From positions 558,001 to 622,000 of the forward strand of contig NZ_FOYF01000001.1 in assembly GCF_900115925.1 (NCBI RefSeq): 64,000 nucleotides of DNA, written 5' to 3'. Source of the stretch: Bacillus sp. cl95 (GTDB taxonomy: Bacteria; Bacillota; Bacilli; Bacillales; Cytobacillaceae). The number at the start of each line of letters is the position of its first letter. Within the stretch, counting starts at the first letter, position 1. A program made the position numbers and the translations under genes. Shown here in pieces: positions 18,022 to 27,315 of this stretch. The notes beneath the pieces are model-generated. The model did no database searches. It was not told the DNA's origin and saw only the letters and a program-made list of their open reading frames with translations.

Positions 18022-18936
18022 TTAAGAAGGTGTTTTGTAATTCCTCTTTCTTTTCTTAATGAAGAGATAAACAACTATCACAATCAATGTGAAAACAATT
18101 ATAACTGGCAAATTCCCGACAAAAAATACGACTATGCCGGAAATAAAAGAAATCAACCAATTTAAGCTCGTGACAAACTGTTTTTTCGTCCGTTCCCATG
18201 TATTTAGTTCCTTATTATCTAATTTTGGAACGGTTAGTTCATTCTCAAAAAACGTTATCGTGATGGTAGAAAAAGCAGTTTGATTCTTCAAGTAATTCAT
18301 CTTACCAACGATTTGTTCAATTTCTTCTTGTACCGTTGCCAAATCTGAAGAGATTTGCAAAAGATCCTCTGTTTTTTCTGCCGTCTTCATAAAGTCTAAT
18401 AATCTTGCTTCAACAACCCGTTTTGATTTGAGCCTTGATTCGAGATCGACAAATTCCTCAGTGACGTCTTTACCATTGACATTTCGTTGCAATATTTCCG
18501 CTGCTTCCCCCTCAACAGCATTTAGGAATTCTTGAAAATATTCGTTTGGTATCCTTATGGTCATTGTCCCACTTACCGTTTCTTCTTCCTTAACAACATC
18601 AGACTCTACCAAATACCCACTATATTTCTTCGTCATCTGCTCAAAAGATGTTAAGGTGCCTGCAAAGTTTTTCACACGAAGATGAAGCTGTGCTTCATAA
18701 ATGACCATACGGTTATTTACATTGGCTTGCTCTATAGAGGTTTCTTCTTTTTTTGATGATTCCTCACTCATAGCTACTGAGTCGCTTGTGTTGGCCTTTG
18801 ACTCACCACTATCATCTTTCATGATCGAATCGGAGCTTCTCCCTTCAGTCTTACTTCCGCTATTGTCAACACTACTGCAAGCGGTAATAAAGAAAAGCAA
18901 TAATATAAGATTGACCATTCGCTTTATGAACCTCAT
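18022..18936 (-). CDS. DUF4349 domain lipoprotein
   Basis: A 304-residue membrane-anchored lipoprotein. The lipobox I-T-A-C is near residue 20, followed by a Ser/Lys/Glu-rich low-complexity spacer. The DUF4349 region (about 75-290) has the characteristic VIYEAQLHLRVKN start, an IRIPNEYFQEFL strand-helix, a coiled coil around 165-215, and a final hydrophobic segment (about 268-292) with a basic tail (KKRKRNYK). It is anchored at both ends. Function is unknown; family members are often envelope proteins. No homologue is at this place in B. subtilis that I recall. Confidence 0.85.
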   Translation of the reverse strand: MRFIKRMVNLILLLFFITACSSVDNSGSKTEGRSSDSIMKDDSGESKANTSDSVAMSEESSKKEETSIEQANVNNRMVIYEAQLHLRVKNFAGTLTSFEQMTKKYSGYLVESDVVKEEETVSGTMTIRIPNEYFQEFLNAVEGEAAEILQRNVNGKDVTEEFVDLESRLKSKRVVEARLLDFMKTAEKTEDLLQISSDLATVQEEIEQIVGKMNYLKNQTAFSTITITFFENELTVPKLDNKELNTWERTKKQFVTSLNWLISFISGIVVFFVGNLPVIIVFTLIVIVVYLFIKKRKRNYKTPS

Positions 18937-19035
18937 TCACCTTCACGCTCCCATTCGTGGCTATATACATATCGACGAATATTGAAATGAAAAGGTTACT
19001 CTTGAAAAAGTCTAACATTAACTTTTTTGTAGAAG

Positions 19036-19069
19036 ACAAAAAAACTGACCAATTTTATTGGCCAGTTTC
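19036..19069 (-). terminator. Terminator of ykuV
   Basis: AAACTGaCCAAT and ATTGGcCAGTTT pair across TTT, with seven T on the transcribed minus strand. Confidence 0.85.
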
Positions 19070-19078
19070 TATCTTTAG

Positions 19079-19534
19079 CTATTCTGTTTTCTCCATTTCG
19101 TCGAGTACTCTAGTTACTCTTTTTTCTAACATCTTCATACCGCTTCCACCTGCTTGGAAATGGCGTAATTTTCCTTCACGATCGAAAACATAATAAGCGG
19201 GAACATATTGATTTTCGAAAGCGTCAGAAAGTTTCATTTCACTATCAACAAAAATCGGCTGACTAATCCCATGTTCTACTGCACTTTTCTTGATTTCCTC
19301 AATATTTAAATCCTCTTCCGAACGAGGCATATGTACAGCTACTACATTTAACTTGTCTTTAAAGTCATCGCGGAATTGATTCACCTGTGGCATCGCTTCT
19401 TTACAAAGATAACAGCTAACCGACCAGAAATGAATGAGTGTCGGTTTGTCCCCTACTAAATCCTCTTTTGAAACTTCCCCATTCAGCCATTCTGTCACAC
19501 CATTCAATTCTGGCATTTGTTCACGTAATTTCAT
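19079..19534 (-). CDS. ykuV: Thiol-disulfide oxidoreductase YkuV
   Basis: A 151-residue thioredoxin-fold protein. The redox motif is C41-Y-L-C44 in a SVSCYLCKEAMPQ segment; the cis-proline loop appears as VPAYYVFD, and GGSGMKMLEKRV closes the domain as in B. subtilis YkuV. It has no signal peptide, so it is cytoplasmic and a likely thiol-disulfide reductant. It follows ykuU with an intervening terminator, so part of the transcript may continue or ykuV may have its own promoter. The SD AGGAGGG is at correct spacing. Confidence 0.93.
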   Translation of the reverse strand: MKLREQMPELNGVTEWLNGEVSKEDLVGDKPTLIHFWSVSCYLCKEAMPQVNQFRDDFKDKLNVVAVHMPRSEEDLNIEEIKKSAVEHGISQPIFVDSEMKLSDAFENQYVPAYYVFDREGKLRHFQAGGSGMKMLEKRVTRVLDEMEKTE

Positions 19535-19559
19535 AAAGAACCCTCCTATTGTTACTATG

Positions 19560-19587
19560 AAAAAGACCTAACACTATTCGTTAGGTC
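19560..19587 (-). terminator. Terminator between ykuU and ykuV
   Basis: GACCTAAC and GTTAGGTC form a perfect stem with a seven-base loop and a T5 tract on the minus strand. Confidence 0.8.
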
Positions 19588-19615
19588 AATTGTATTATAC
19601 AGAGTCAATTAATGA

Positions 19616-20158
19616 TTAAAGTGTAGCTTGTCCAGGTCTCCAGTTTGCAGGGCAAAGTCCACCTGTTTGTAATGCTTGAAGCACGCGAAGTGTTTCATCA
19701 ACGTCACGACCGATATTGTTGTGGTTTACAACAGAATACATCAATTCGCCTTCTGGGCTGATGATGAATAAACCACGAAGAGCAATACCTTCTTCTTCAA
19801 TTAGCACTCCATAGTCACGTGAAACAAGGTGGTTTGTATCTGCAGCTAATGGATAATTTAGATCTCCAAGACCGTTTTCTTTGCGATCTGTTTTGATCCA
19901 AGCAAGGTGAGTATGCACTGTATCTGTTGAAACACCGATTACTTCAGCATCAAGATCTTCAAACTCATCAAAACGATCTGAAAGTGCAGTGATTTCAGTA
20001 GGACAAACGAAAGTGAAGTCCATTGGGTAGAAGAATAAGACAGTCCATTTATCATTAGCCATGTTTTCTTCTAAGCTTACTTTTCCGAATTCCTTGTTCT
20101 TCATTACAGCATCCATCTCAAAGCGTGGAGCTTGTTTTCCAACCATACGTTCTGGCAT
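19616..20158 (-). CDS. ykuU: 2-Cys peroxiredoxin (AhpC/TSA family)
   Basis: A 180-residue peroxidase that reduces peroxides through a peroxidatic cysteine, C52 in F-T-F-V-C-P-T-E, and a resolving cysteine, C169 in G-G-L-C-P-A-N-W near the C-terminus. Both are present, which makes it a typical 2-Cys enzyme. The sequence and its pairing with ykuV match B. subtilis YkuU. The thioredoxin-like YkuV may serve as its reductant, which is inference from the neighbourhood. ATG 20158 follows a GGAGGG SD. I found no PerR box upstream. Confidence 0.94.
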   Translation of the reverse strand: MPERMVGKQAPRFEMDAVMKNKEFGKVSLEENMANDKWTVLFFYPMDFTFVCPTEITALSDRFDEFEDLDAEVIGVSTDTVHTHLAWIKTDRKENGLGDLNYPLAADTNHLVSRDYGVLIEEEGIALRGLFIISPEGELMYSVVNHNNIGRDVDETLRVLQALQTGGLCPANWRPGQATL

Positions 20159-20314
20159 TTAAAATCCCTCCAATATCTTATTTAATGAGAACCACTATGG
20201 AATTCTCTTTTAAAAGTTGCAAATATTTTTCATACTCTGTCGGTCTTCATACATTAATTTTACCATGAGATTTTTCCAGAACCAAACAAAAACGTCTAAA
20301 TTTTCTTAACTTTC

Positions 20315-21433
20315 TCAATTACCTTGTCGATTCATGTATTTAATCATTAAATCAATTGCCTGAGAGATCGCATTTTCATCTGGATTGAGCTTGGAATGAT
20401 GCAGTCCATACTCAGAACCCACCCCTAACCAGAACATGAAACCAGGAATTTCAGCGAGCATATAACCAAAATCTTCTCCAGTCATTGCTTCTTTACATTC
20501 GATTAAATTCATTTCTGTATCATTATGGATGAAATCCATAAACTCCCGTGCCAATTCATGATTGTTATATACTTGGTGATACATGGAACCATAATCTATC
20601 CTTACATCACATTCATAGCCAACCTTTACGCCCTCTACTAAGGCTTCTATACGGGCTTTAACCTTTTCCATTGATTCAGTAGACATAGTCCGTATTGTAC
20701 CTTCTAACCTTGCATTTTCAGCGATGATATTCTGAACGGTCCCACCTGTTATTTTACCGATGGTGATGACAGCACTATCGAGAGGATCCACATTTCTAGC
20801 GACGATGGTTTGTAGTTGGCTGACTAATGAACAAGCTGCAATGACCATATCATTGGTACGATGTGGATATGCAGCATGTCCTCCTTTGCCTTTTAGGTCA
20901 ATAAATAATTCAGAAGTATTGGCAAAAAGTAATCCTTCTTTTAATGCAACTGTGCCGATAGGATATTCTGGAGCTATATGTAATGCCACAATCATATCCG
21001 GCTTCCATTCCTTCATAATTTCTGTTTCAAGCATCGGTTTAGCACCGCCTGGACCTTCCTCAGCAGGTTGAAATAGAAATAATAAGTCATCTTTAATAGG
21101 GTTCTGTACAAAGTGCGTTACTAGGCCGAGAGCGATACTCATATGAAAATCATGACCACATGCGTGCATTCTGCCATCATGAGTAGAAGAAAACGGTAAC
21201 CCTGTTTCTTCGCTAATGGGCAAACCATCAATGTCTGTTCTATAACCAATCGTTTTGCTTGGATTTAACCCATGAATTTTTACAAATAATCCGGTTTCCC
21301 ACTTTTTGATGGTGAGCTTTCCTTGCGGCAATGAACTCAGATATTTGATTAAATACTCTTGTGTCTTAAACTCTTTAAAACCCAATTCCGGAATCTGATG
21401 AAGGTCCCGTCTAATCTTCACAAAAGTTTCCAT
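20315..21433 (-). CDS. dapL: N-acetyldiaminopimelate deacetylase
   Basis: An M20-family amidohydrolase (B. subtilis YkuR/DapL) that removes the acetyl group from N-acetyl-LL-diaminopimelate, the last step of the acetylated branch to LL-DAP. It has 372 residues from ATG 21433, which has a GAGGAGAGG SD; the frame reaches 21487 without one. Metal ligands are visible in M-H90-A-C92-G-H94-D and in the [11 protein letters not shown] segment. A dimerisation domain covers about 175-290, and GEDFGY lies near the C-terminus. dapH is directly upstream, separated by a terminator. Confidence 0.93.
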   Translation of the reverse strand: METFVKIRRDLHQIPELGFKEFKTQEYLIKYLSSLPQGKLTIKKWETGLFVKIHGLNPSKTIGYRTDIDGLPISEETGLPFSSTHDGRMHACGHDFHMSIALGLVTHFVQNPIKDDLLFLFQPAEEGPGGAKPMLETEIMKEWKPDMIVALHIAPEYPIGTVALKEGLLFANTSELFIDLKGKGGHAAYPHRTNDMVIAACSLVSQLQTIVARNVDPLDSAVITIGKITGGTVQNIIAENARLEGTIRTMSTESMEKVKARIEALVEGVKVGYECDVRIDYGSMYHQVYNNHELAREFMDFIHNDTEMNLIECKEAMTGEDFGYMLAEIPGFMFWLGVGSEYGLHHSKLNPDENAISQAIDLMIKYMNRQGN

Positions 21434-21572
21434 ACTGCCTCTCCTCATACAAGAACTTATTTTTATGTATGCTCTAATCACCGACATGGATGATCTTTAC
21501 TAGGGTCTGCGACTGATTAATTTATTATATATTCAAGGAACAACATAGAGAATATAACAAAGCCATATGTAT

Positions 21573-21603
21573 AAGAAAGCGTGGAAATCTTCCACGCTTT
21601 CTT
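21573..21603 (-). terminator. Hairpin between dapH and dapL
   Basis: AAGAAAGCGTGGAA and TTCCACGCTTTCTT form a 14-bp perfect stem with a three-base loop. The T run is weak, so partial read-through into dapL is plausible. Confidence 0.7.
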
Positions 21604-21616
21604 GGATGTTTAATAA

Positions 21617-22327
21617 TTATAGCTGACGCAGCTCTTGTTTGATTTCAGTTTTAGCTTTTGTTTTTTCATCAATTTGTTTGATCACTTTCGCAGGGGTACC
21701 TGCAACCACAGTATAAGGAGGAACATCATCAATGACAATCGCTCCAGCAGCTACTACAGCTCCCTTTCCAACAGTTACTCCTTCTAGAACAACAGCATTT
21801 GCACCAATCACAACATCGTCTTCGACAACAACTGGTTTTGCAGAAGGTGGCTCGATTACCCCAGCCAAGACAGAACCTGCTCCGATGTGACAATTCTTAC
21901 CTACAGTAGCTCTTCCTCCAAGTACTACGTTCATATCAATCATAGTACCTTCACCGATAACAGAGCCGATATTGATAGACGCACCCATCATGATAACAGC
22001 ATTGTCTCCAATTTCTACTTGGTCTCGGATAATAGCACCCGGCTCAATACGAGCTTTGATATTTTTCATATCTAATAGAGGAATTGCTGAGTTTCTGCGG
22101 TCATTTTCAACAACATAATCTTCAATTTTAGCTTCATTTGCTTGAAGAGTTTCTTGAATTTCTAACCATTCCCCAAAAACAACCCCTGTATTGCCATTGA
22201 TAAAAGCTTTTGCACTACTTCCAAAATCAAGTCCTTCAAGATTTCCTTTCACATAAACCTTTACTGGAGTAGATTTCTTACTATTTTGTATAAATGAAAT
22301 AATTTCGTTTGCATCCATCATTTTCAT
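21617..22327 (-). CDS. dapH: 2,3,4,5-tetrahydrodipicolinate N-acetyltransferase
   Basis: A left-handed beta-helix acetyltransferase (also called DapD) that acetylates tetrahydrodipicolinate with acetyl-CoA to start the acetylated diaminopimelate branch. It has 236 residues, nearly identical in layout to the B. subtilis protein: a [14 protein letters not shown]-terminus, then hexapeptide repeats ([20 protein letters not shown] and so on) from about 85 to 215. It makes N-acetyl intermediates for PatA (42.2 kb) and DapL (next gene). The start has an AAAGGAGG-like SD. Confidence 0.96.
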   Translation of the reverse strand: MKMMDANEIISFIQNSKKSTPVKVYVKGNLEGLDFGSSAKAFINGNTGVVFGEWLEIQETLQANEAKIEDYVVENDRRNSAIPLLDMKNIKARIEPGAIIRDQVEIGDNAVIMMGASINIGSVIGEGTMIDMNVVLGGRATVGKNCHIGAGSVLAGVIEPPSAKPVVVEDDVVIGANAVVLEGVTVGKGAVVAAGAIVIDDVPPYTVVAGTPAKVIKQIDEKTKAKTEIKQELRQL

Positions 22328-22428
22328 TGTAAATTCCTCCTTTTATGTATTCGCAAAATTACTGTAACAAACAAAAGCATTGAAAACAAGATAAACAGTC
22401 ATAAAAACACTTTTTATCATTTCCTATT

Positions 22429-23304
22429 TTAGTGCGGGGTAAACTCTTTTATCAGCTCCGCAAAGGCCTGTACTTGTCTTAACTGAAAAGAAGATTCATA
22501 TCCTAGAAGCCATGTATCCCTTTTCAGAGGCTCATCTTTTTCATCAAGCAACGGAATCTTATGTATATCTTTTTCTGCACCATTCAAAGTAATCGCGGGC
22601 AAAATTGCATAACCAATTCCATTGAAAGCCATTTGCTTGCATGTTTCTATTTGATCAACTACAACTGTTCGTTTAGGGGCCATCTGAAAGCGTCCTTGCC
22701 ACCAATCTTGAATTTCTTGATAATAGTTGGAGTCACTTTTAAACTGAATAAAAGGTCTGTCCGTTTTAAGCACCTGATCAGGCTCGCTAATTTCCTTATC
22801 TACTAGATATAAACTATCTTCAAACAAGTGAATTTTAACACCTTTCCAATCTGGTGTCCCTCGGATGATACCGATATGAACATGATCCTCGTATAGAGAC
22901 TTCAGAATTTCACTACTCCAACCTGTTACAAGCGAAATCTTAACCTGAGGATAGCGTTCGATAAATTTCTTCAGCACTTGAGGAAGCCAGTTTTGACCTA
23001 CGATTGTAGCAACGGCTATCTTCAGTGTTCCTGATACTTCATCGTGCAGGGAATGGATTGACTCTCTTACTTTCTCTTCTTTAAGGAGGACATCTTTAAC
23101 AAATTCGATCACATGCTCACCTGCAGGTGTTAGTGCCAATCCTTTTTGTGAACGGATAAACAATTTTGTGCCCCAGTCTTTTTCTATCGTTTGTAACCTT
23201 TGTGAAAGAGCAGGCTGGGAGACAAATAATCTTTCAGCAGCTTTTCTCATATTCATTTCCTGTGCAAGAATCGATAATAATTGAAATTCAGATAATGATG
23301 ACAT
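22429..23304 (-). CDS. ccpC: LysR-type regulator CcpC
   Basis: A 291-residue LysR-family regulator. The N-terminal winged helix-turn-helix reads NMRKAAERLFVSQPALSQRLQ. The effector domain has the conserved KIAVATIVGQNWLPQ, SLVTGWSSE and IGIIRG segments that mark CcpC (YkuM) of B. subtilis, which represses citrate synthase and aconitase genes and responds to citrate. It sits upstream of the dap genes as in B. subtilis. The SD GAGGG precedes ATG 23304; a TATAAT lies about 30 bases upstream on the minus strand. Strong sequence agreement and synteny. Confidence 0.92.
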   Translation of the reverse strand: MSSLSEFQLLSILAQEMNMRKAAERLFVSQPALSQRLQTIEKDWGTKLFIRSQKGLALTPAGEHVIEFVKDVLLKEEKVRESIHSLHDEVSGTLKIAVATIVGQNWLPQVLKKFIERYPQVKISLVTGWSSEILKSLYEDHVHIGIIRGTPDWKGVKIHLFEDSLYLVDKEISEPDQVLKTDRPFIQFKSDSNYYQEIQDWWQGRFQMAPKRTVVVDQIETCKQMAFNGIGYAILPAITLNGAEKDIHKIPLLDEKDEPLKRDTWLLGYESSFQLRQVQAFAELIKEFTPH

Positions 23305-23365
23305 ACATCCCTCTTTATAGTTTTTCTTATATTATAATAGATATTGACTGAATTTTCATTATCAT

Positions 23366-24898
23366 TCAACTAAGCTTTTTCCTCAAGTTTCTGTTTTTTG
23401 GGAGAAAGAAAATCAATATAAGACTAATAATCGCTAATAAAAAGACTGATGCAAATACCGTTTTCAACCCGACGGTTAGGCCATCCTGAAGGATTTCCCT
23501 AATCTCTATTGGAATTCGGATTCTTTTTGATTTATTAAGCAAAAGATTAACGGAGTCAACTGATAACTCCTGTTGACTTATCTCGGATTCATGTTCCTTT
23601 TGTAGATAACTTCTTAAACGGAAATTTAATATACCCCCGAATATAGCAGCTCCCATCGTGTTACCCAGATTGCGCATAAACATGTTTGACGCCGTAGCAA
23701 TACCTCTTTCTTGCCACGATACCGAGCTTTGTATGGATACCACGAAAGATGTTGTTGTTAACCCCATTCCTATGCCTACAATGAACGAGCCCAATGCTAA
23801 CCATATCGGTCCACCAGTTGGTGCTATTAATAAAAAGAGGCTACTTCCAATGATTAGTGCTGCTCCTCCTAATAAACACGTATAACGATAACCCCACTTG
23901 ATTAGCATTTTTCCTGCTAAGGTAGAGGCGATTGGCCATCCAATGGACATTGCCGTTAAGGTGAAGCCAGCGATTAAAGGGGAGCGCCCCATCACGCCTT
24001 GGACGTAGGCTGGCAAGAAACTAGATATGCCAATTAGCATCATACCGGTTGTAAGTGAAGCTAGATTTGCAATCCTAATGGCTCTGTTTTTCCATAAAGT
24101 GAAGGGAACCATAGGTTCAAGGGACTTTTTCTCAAAGATCATAAATACGAAAAGTGTCACTATACTAATTCCCAATAAACTGAGAGTCTCAAAGGAAAGC
24201 CAAGGCCACCTTCCTCCTCCTTCTACTAAAATAACCATTGAAGTTGAGATGGAAATCGTTAAGAATAGAGCACTCTTATGATTGATTGTAATTTTCTTCT
24301 TCTCCACACGTTCGTGGAAGAACAACCATAACCCTACAATCGCCAATAAGCCTAACGGGATATTGATCCAGAATACATAATGCCAGCTTGCGTATTCAAC
24401 AATTAACGCCCCAAGTGCCGGACCGCTAATGGCAGAAATTCCCCAAACACTAGCTAAATAACCCTGAATATTTGCTCTTTCTTCCTTCGTATAAATATCG
24501 CCTACTATGGTCGTAGCAATAGAGGTAACTGCACCTGCCCCAAATCCTTGAATAAAACGAAATATGATCAACATCTCCATCGATTGCGCAAAACCACATA
24601 AAATCGAACCAATCAGAAAAAAAACAATACCAATCGTCAAGATTGGCTTTCGACCATATATATCGGACAATTTCCCATAAATCAAAACTGTTACTGCATT
24701 CATTAATAAGTAGGCTGAAAATACCCAGCTATATAAGCTAAAACCACCCAAATCACCAACAATAGCCGGCATAGCCGTTGAAACAATGGTTGCTTCGATT
24801 GCTCCCATAAACATGACTAGCATAACTGTCATCAGAATAAGCGGACGGTTTAATTCGTTCCGTTTACGATTTTCTTTTTCATTCAGAACATCTCCCAA
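23366..24898 (-). CDS. MFS multidrug exporter, DHA2 (14-TM) family
   Basis: A drug:H+ antiporter of about 510 residues with fourteen predicted membrane segments. The family motif FMGAIEATIVSTAMPAI lies in TM1 (motif D1), motif A-like KLSDIYGRKP follows TM2, and motif C-like GPALGALI is in TM5. TTG 24898 is preferred because AGGAG lies nine bases upstream; TTG 24907 abuts the SD. The drug specificity is unknown. It lies 63 bases after the ykuL stop but behind a terminator, so it may have its own promoter or rely on read-through. It appears inserted relative to the B. subtilis order. Confidence 0.9.
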   Translation of the reverse strand: MGDVLNEKENRKRNELNRPLILMTVMLVMFMGAIEATIVSTAMPAIVGDLGGFSLYSWVFSAYLLMNAVTVLIYGKLSDIYGRKPILTIGIVFFLIGSILCGFAQSMEMLIIFRFIQGFGAGAVTSIATTIVGDIYTKEERANIQGYLASVWGISAISGPALGALIVEYASWHYVFWINIPLGLLAIVGLWLFFHERVEKKKITINHKSALFLTISISTSMVILVEGGGRWPWLSFETLSLLGISIVTLFVFMIFEKKSLEPMVPFTLWKNRAIRIANLASLTTGMMLIGISSFLPAYVQGVMGRSPLIAGFTLTAMSIGWPIASTLAGKMLIKWGYRYTCLLGGAALIIGSSLFLLIAPTGGPIWLALGSFIVGIGMGLTTTSFVVSIQSSVSWQERGIATASNMFMRNLGNTMGAAIFGGILNFRLRSYLQKEHESEISQQELSVDSVNLLLNKSKRIRIPIEIREILQDGLTVGLKTVFASVFLLAIISLILIFFLPKNRNLRKKLS

Positions 24899-24928
24899 AT
24901 GTTTCAACTCCTATCTCGTTCAGTTTGT

Positions 24929-24953
24929 GAAAAGAGCCCCCAACAGGGAGCTC
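24929..24953 (-). terminator. Terminator of ykuL
   Basis: GAGCTCCC and GGGGGCTC pair around TGTT with TTTTC after the stem on the minus strand. Confidence 0.75.
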
Positions 24954-24961
24954 TAACTCAA

Positions 24962-25396
24962 TCACTTGCTAATGTGTTTTTCCAACTGATTTAGTACCGT
25001 CCGCCTTGTCAAAATTCCTTCAAAAACTCCTTCATCATTTTCCATACATACAAATGGATGGTCGATGAGAAGTTCAAGGCAAGCTTTAAAATCTGCATTA
25101 ATATTCAGCCTCGGAACTGAAGCGTTCATAATTTCTTCCACACGTTTTTCTTCAAGCTTTTCAAACTCAATACGTTCGATCCCCAAAATGGAATCCATAA
25201 TCATAGGTGTGCTCAGTAGTCCATGCAATTTATAAAAAGGATCTAAGACTGGAATCGCCGTATAACCGCTTTTTGTTAAAACTAATAATGCATGCTCTAA
25301 ATTATTACCTAATTGGACATGCGCAACACGCTCTGACGGTATCATTAGATCGGGAATACTTAATTGCAAAAATTCTTCACTATGAAGACTTACCAT
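24962..25396 (-). CDS. cbpB: CBS-domain protein YkuL (CbpB/DarB), c-di-AMP-binding
   Basis: A 144-residue protein built of two CBS domains (about 10-70 and 80-140). The segment VAHVQLGNNLEHALLVLTKS is a near-exact match to B. subtilis YkuL, now DarB, which binds c-di-AMP and, when free of it, activates the (p)ppGpp synthetase Rel and pyruvate carboxylase. ATG 25396 is chosen because GAGGGG lies upstream and the N-terminus MVSLHSEE aligns with relatives; the frame to 25444 lacks support. The window also encodes KtrC, another c-di-AMP target family. Confidence 0.9.
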   Translation of the reverse strand: MVSLHSEEFLQLSIPDLMIPSERVAHVQLGNNLEHALLVLTKSGYTAIPVLDPFYKLHGLLSTPMIMDSILGIERIEFEKLEEKRVEEIMNASVPRLNINADFKACLELLIDHPFVCMENDEGVFEGILTRRTVLNQLEKHISK

Positions 25397-25501
25397 TACA
25401 GAAAACCCCTCATTTTTGTTTTGCCAGCAAATCCATCTTATCATAAATTCCTATGGACCGCTTAATTTTCATCTTTTAATAATATTTACTCAATCTAAAG
25501 G

Positions 25502-25528
25502 AAAAAGGAACCTATTTAGGGTTCCTTC
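25502..25528 (-). terminator. Terminator between ykuJ and ykuL
   Basis: AAGGAACC and GGTTCCTT pair, with TTTTTCC following on the minus strand, 10 bases after the ykuJ stop. Confidence 0.8.
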
Positions 25529-25537
25529 TTTGATTAT

Positions 25538-25774
25538 TTATTGAATTAAGTCAAAAATTTCAATTGTAATCATGTCCATGTTGTCGAACTGATAACGCTT
25601 TGGTTTTTCTTTTTCATTATAAACTTCCAGCTCGAACGTAGCTGTTTTTGGATGATAAGTAACTTGACACTTTCTTTGACCATCCACTTCGAAGTAACGT
25701 TGTGCTGGTTCACCTCCATTGGATTGTTCCTGAAGGTTTTTTAAACGAGTTAATATACCCTGAAGCTGTGACAT
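25538..25774 (-). CDS. ykuJ: YkuJ (DUF1797) family protein
   Basis: A 78-residue cytoplasmic protein with the family pattern MSQLQGILTRLKNLQE, QRYFEVDG, ATFELEVY and FDNMDMITIEIFDL. A structure of the family is known but not its role. AAAGGAGATGG lies before ATG 25774. It is in the same place as in B. subtilis, upstream of ykuL, and has its own terminator. Confidence 0.93.
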   Translation of the reverse strand: MSQLQGILTRLKNLQEQSNGGEPAQRYFEVDGQRKCQVTYHPKTATFELEVYNEKEKPKRYQFDNMDMITIEIFDLIQ

Positions 25775-25973
25775 GCTCCATCTCCTTTCAAACGAAAAAC
25801 AAACATTCTGTTAGTAGTTTTCACTTTTGGCATTTTTTTATCCTAAATTCAGAATCTTTTCTTTCATCATTCTGCGAATGCCAATATTAACAGAATAAAA
25901 TAAGGTAAGCCATTTGTACAAGTAAAATCTTAAGATTGGTATATATTTTATTTTTATTCATATAAAAACCGCC

Positions 25974-26000
25974 TTATAAAAGAACCATTAAGGCGGTCTT
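25974..26000 (-). terminator. Terminator of the secreted-protein gene at 26.0-26.7 kb
   Basis: AAGACCGCCTTA and TAAGGCGGTTTT pair across a ten-base loop, with T-rich sequence after it on the minus strand. Confidence 0.85.
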
Positions 26001-26010
26001 AAAATGGGTA

Positions 26011-26688
26011 TTATCGAAAAGCGACTTGTTCCCTAAAATCAGGATGGTGGAAAGCCATGTAGAATTTTTTAGGACTGTAATCATTAAATATTGCTCCAAA
26101 TTGTAAAAGTGCAGAGAGAGGATTGAACAATGATGGATTTTGAGTTACCTCAGTTGTCTTGACTTTGTTTTTCTCAACTTCCACATTCTGTTCCAATTCG
26201 ATAATTCGGTTTGGAATATCCTTATCCAGATATTCATCCACTTTCCATTTACCTTTGTCTTTAGTAAGACGAATTCCTTCATAATGGCTTTCGTACTCTA
26301 CGGGGCCTTCTTTATTACCTTCAAAGTATTCATAAACAAAAATTTCATCTGGTAAAATCACTATTTTTGTTTCATCCGAGAATTGAAAAAACGGGATGAA
26401 ATACCGAGCAAAATCAGATCCGTAAGTCATATATTTTCCATTCTCATGAACTAGATTTTCTTTTAAAAAGATTGTTTCGTAATTCTTTGTAAAATAAGGA
26501 GAAAGAATTCCATGTATTTCATCCATTCCTCTCTCTTTTTCACTCAGGGATACTTGTGCCTCGAAAGCCCCTTTAAGGAATGAAAGGACTTCTTTTCGAC
26601 TGGAAAGATCATTATTATTTGCTTCAGCATTGGTTGTCAGCGGGCTCATTAGTAGTAACAGGAATAATAGCAACGTCCATTTTTTCAT
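26011..26688 (-). CDS. Secreted protein of unknown function (DUF3993-like)
   Basis: A 225-residue exported protein with a clear Sec signal (KKWTLLLFLLLLMSPLTTNAEA, cleavage probably after the Ala near residue 22) and no lipobox. The mature part is mixed alpha/beta: SRKEVLSFLKGAFEAQ, YFTKNYETIFL, IVILPDEIFVYEYFEG and WKVDEYLD. I associate this with the Bacillus DUF3993 family, not verified. ATG 26688 follows a GGGGGAAAG SD; a SigA-like TTGGTA-17-TATAGA lies upstream on the minus strand. It is monocistronic. Confidence 0.75.
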   Translation of the reverse strand: MKKWTLLLFLLLLMSPLTTNAEANNNDLSSRKEVLSFLKGAFEAQVSLSEKERGMDEIHGILSPYFTKNYETIFLKENLVHENGKYMTYGSDFARYFIPFFQFSDETKIVILPDEIFVYEYFEGNKEGPVEYESHYEGIRLTKDKGKWKVDEYLDKDIPNRIIELEQNVEVEKNKVKTTEVTQNPSLFNPLSALLQFGAIFNDYSPKKFYMAFHHPDFREQVAFR

Positions 26689-26961
26689 GTTCTTTCCCCC
26701 TATGCAAATATTTTCTATACGTGATACATTACATTTTACCAACATTTGTGTTACATGGTTTTAAAAAGATTTCGTCCTTTAATCACATGTTATGACAATA
26801 AATTCTTTCTATATCATCTTTCTACCCCATTCGATATTGAATTAACTTCTTTCATCATCGCATAGTACAAAAACAGTTCTGATTACCTAGATTTTTTTAA
26901 AAAAAGGAAGACGATTCTAACGAAATTAAATAAGTAATCAACAGTAGTTAGTAATGCAATT

Positions 26962-26986
26962 AAAAAAAGCCTCCTAAAAAGGAGAC
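26962..26986 (-). terminator. Terminator of the 76-residue membrane protein gene
   Basis: CTCCTTTTTAGGAG with flanking G-C pairs, followed by a T7 run on the minus strand. It abuts the stop codon. The 250 bases upstream of it (26689-26961) contain only AT-rich sequence and the promoter of the gene to the left. Confidence 0.8.
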
Positions 26987-27217
26987 CTAGAAGAAATAGA
27001 TACTGACAAACACAATAATCAGTAACAACAGAGCAAAAAAGATGCCATACGATAGAAAAATTGGATTGCTTAAATAAGAATGTGCTTGAACCGCCTTAGG
27101 AATAGCCGAATCGATCACATCCACTGCTTTTTGTCGTCTGGCAAGCTGCCATGTATAAATTAATGAGAACACTAAGATGGCAGCTACAATTAACAATGAA
27201 ATCATGAGAAAATCCAT
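26987..27217 (-). CDS. Small two-TM membrane protein, function unknown
   Basis: A 76-residue protein with membrane segments at about 4-23 and 54-75. The loop between has basic QLARRQK and the motif VDVIDSAIPKAVQAHSYLSNP, which looks conserved in character but is not assigned to a family I can name. An AAGGAGAGG SD precedes ATG 27217. It lies between ykuI and the secreted protein gene with its own terminator. Confidence 0.7.
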   Translation of the reverse strand: MDFLMISLLIVAAILVFSLIYTWQLARRQKAVDVIDSAIPKAVQAHSYLSNPIFLSYGIFFALLLLIIVFVSIYFF

Positions 27218-27291
27218 TTATTTTCCTCTCCTTCAAGGAAAGTCTTAATGATTATAAATTTCCACTTTGGAACACTTTCTATGCGGGAAAT

Positions 27292-27315
27292 AAAAAAAGG
27301 GTTATAATAACCCTT
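27292..27315 (-). terminator. Terminator of ykuI overlapping its last codons
   Basis: AAGGGTTAT and ATAACCCTT pair and are followed by T7 on the minus strand. The hairpin includes the ykuI stop codon. Confidence 0.85.

Noticed and set aside
24898-24961. Leader peptide or attenuator for the DHA2 exporter
   Set aside because: The hairpin at 24929-24953 is explained as the ykuL terminator, and no short frame with an SD is present.
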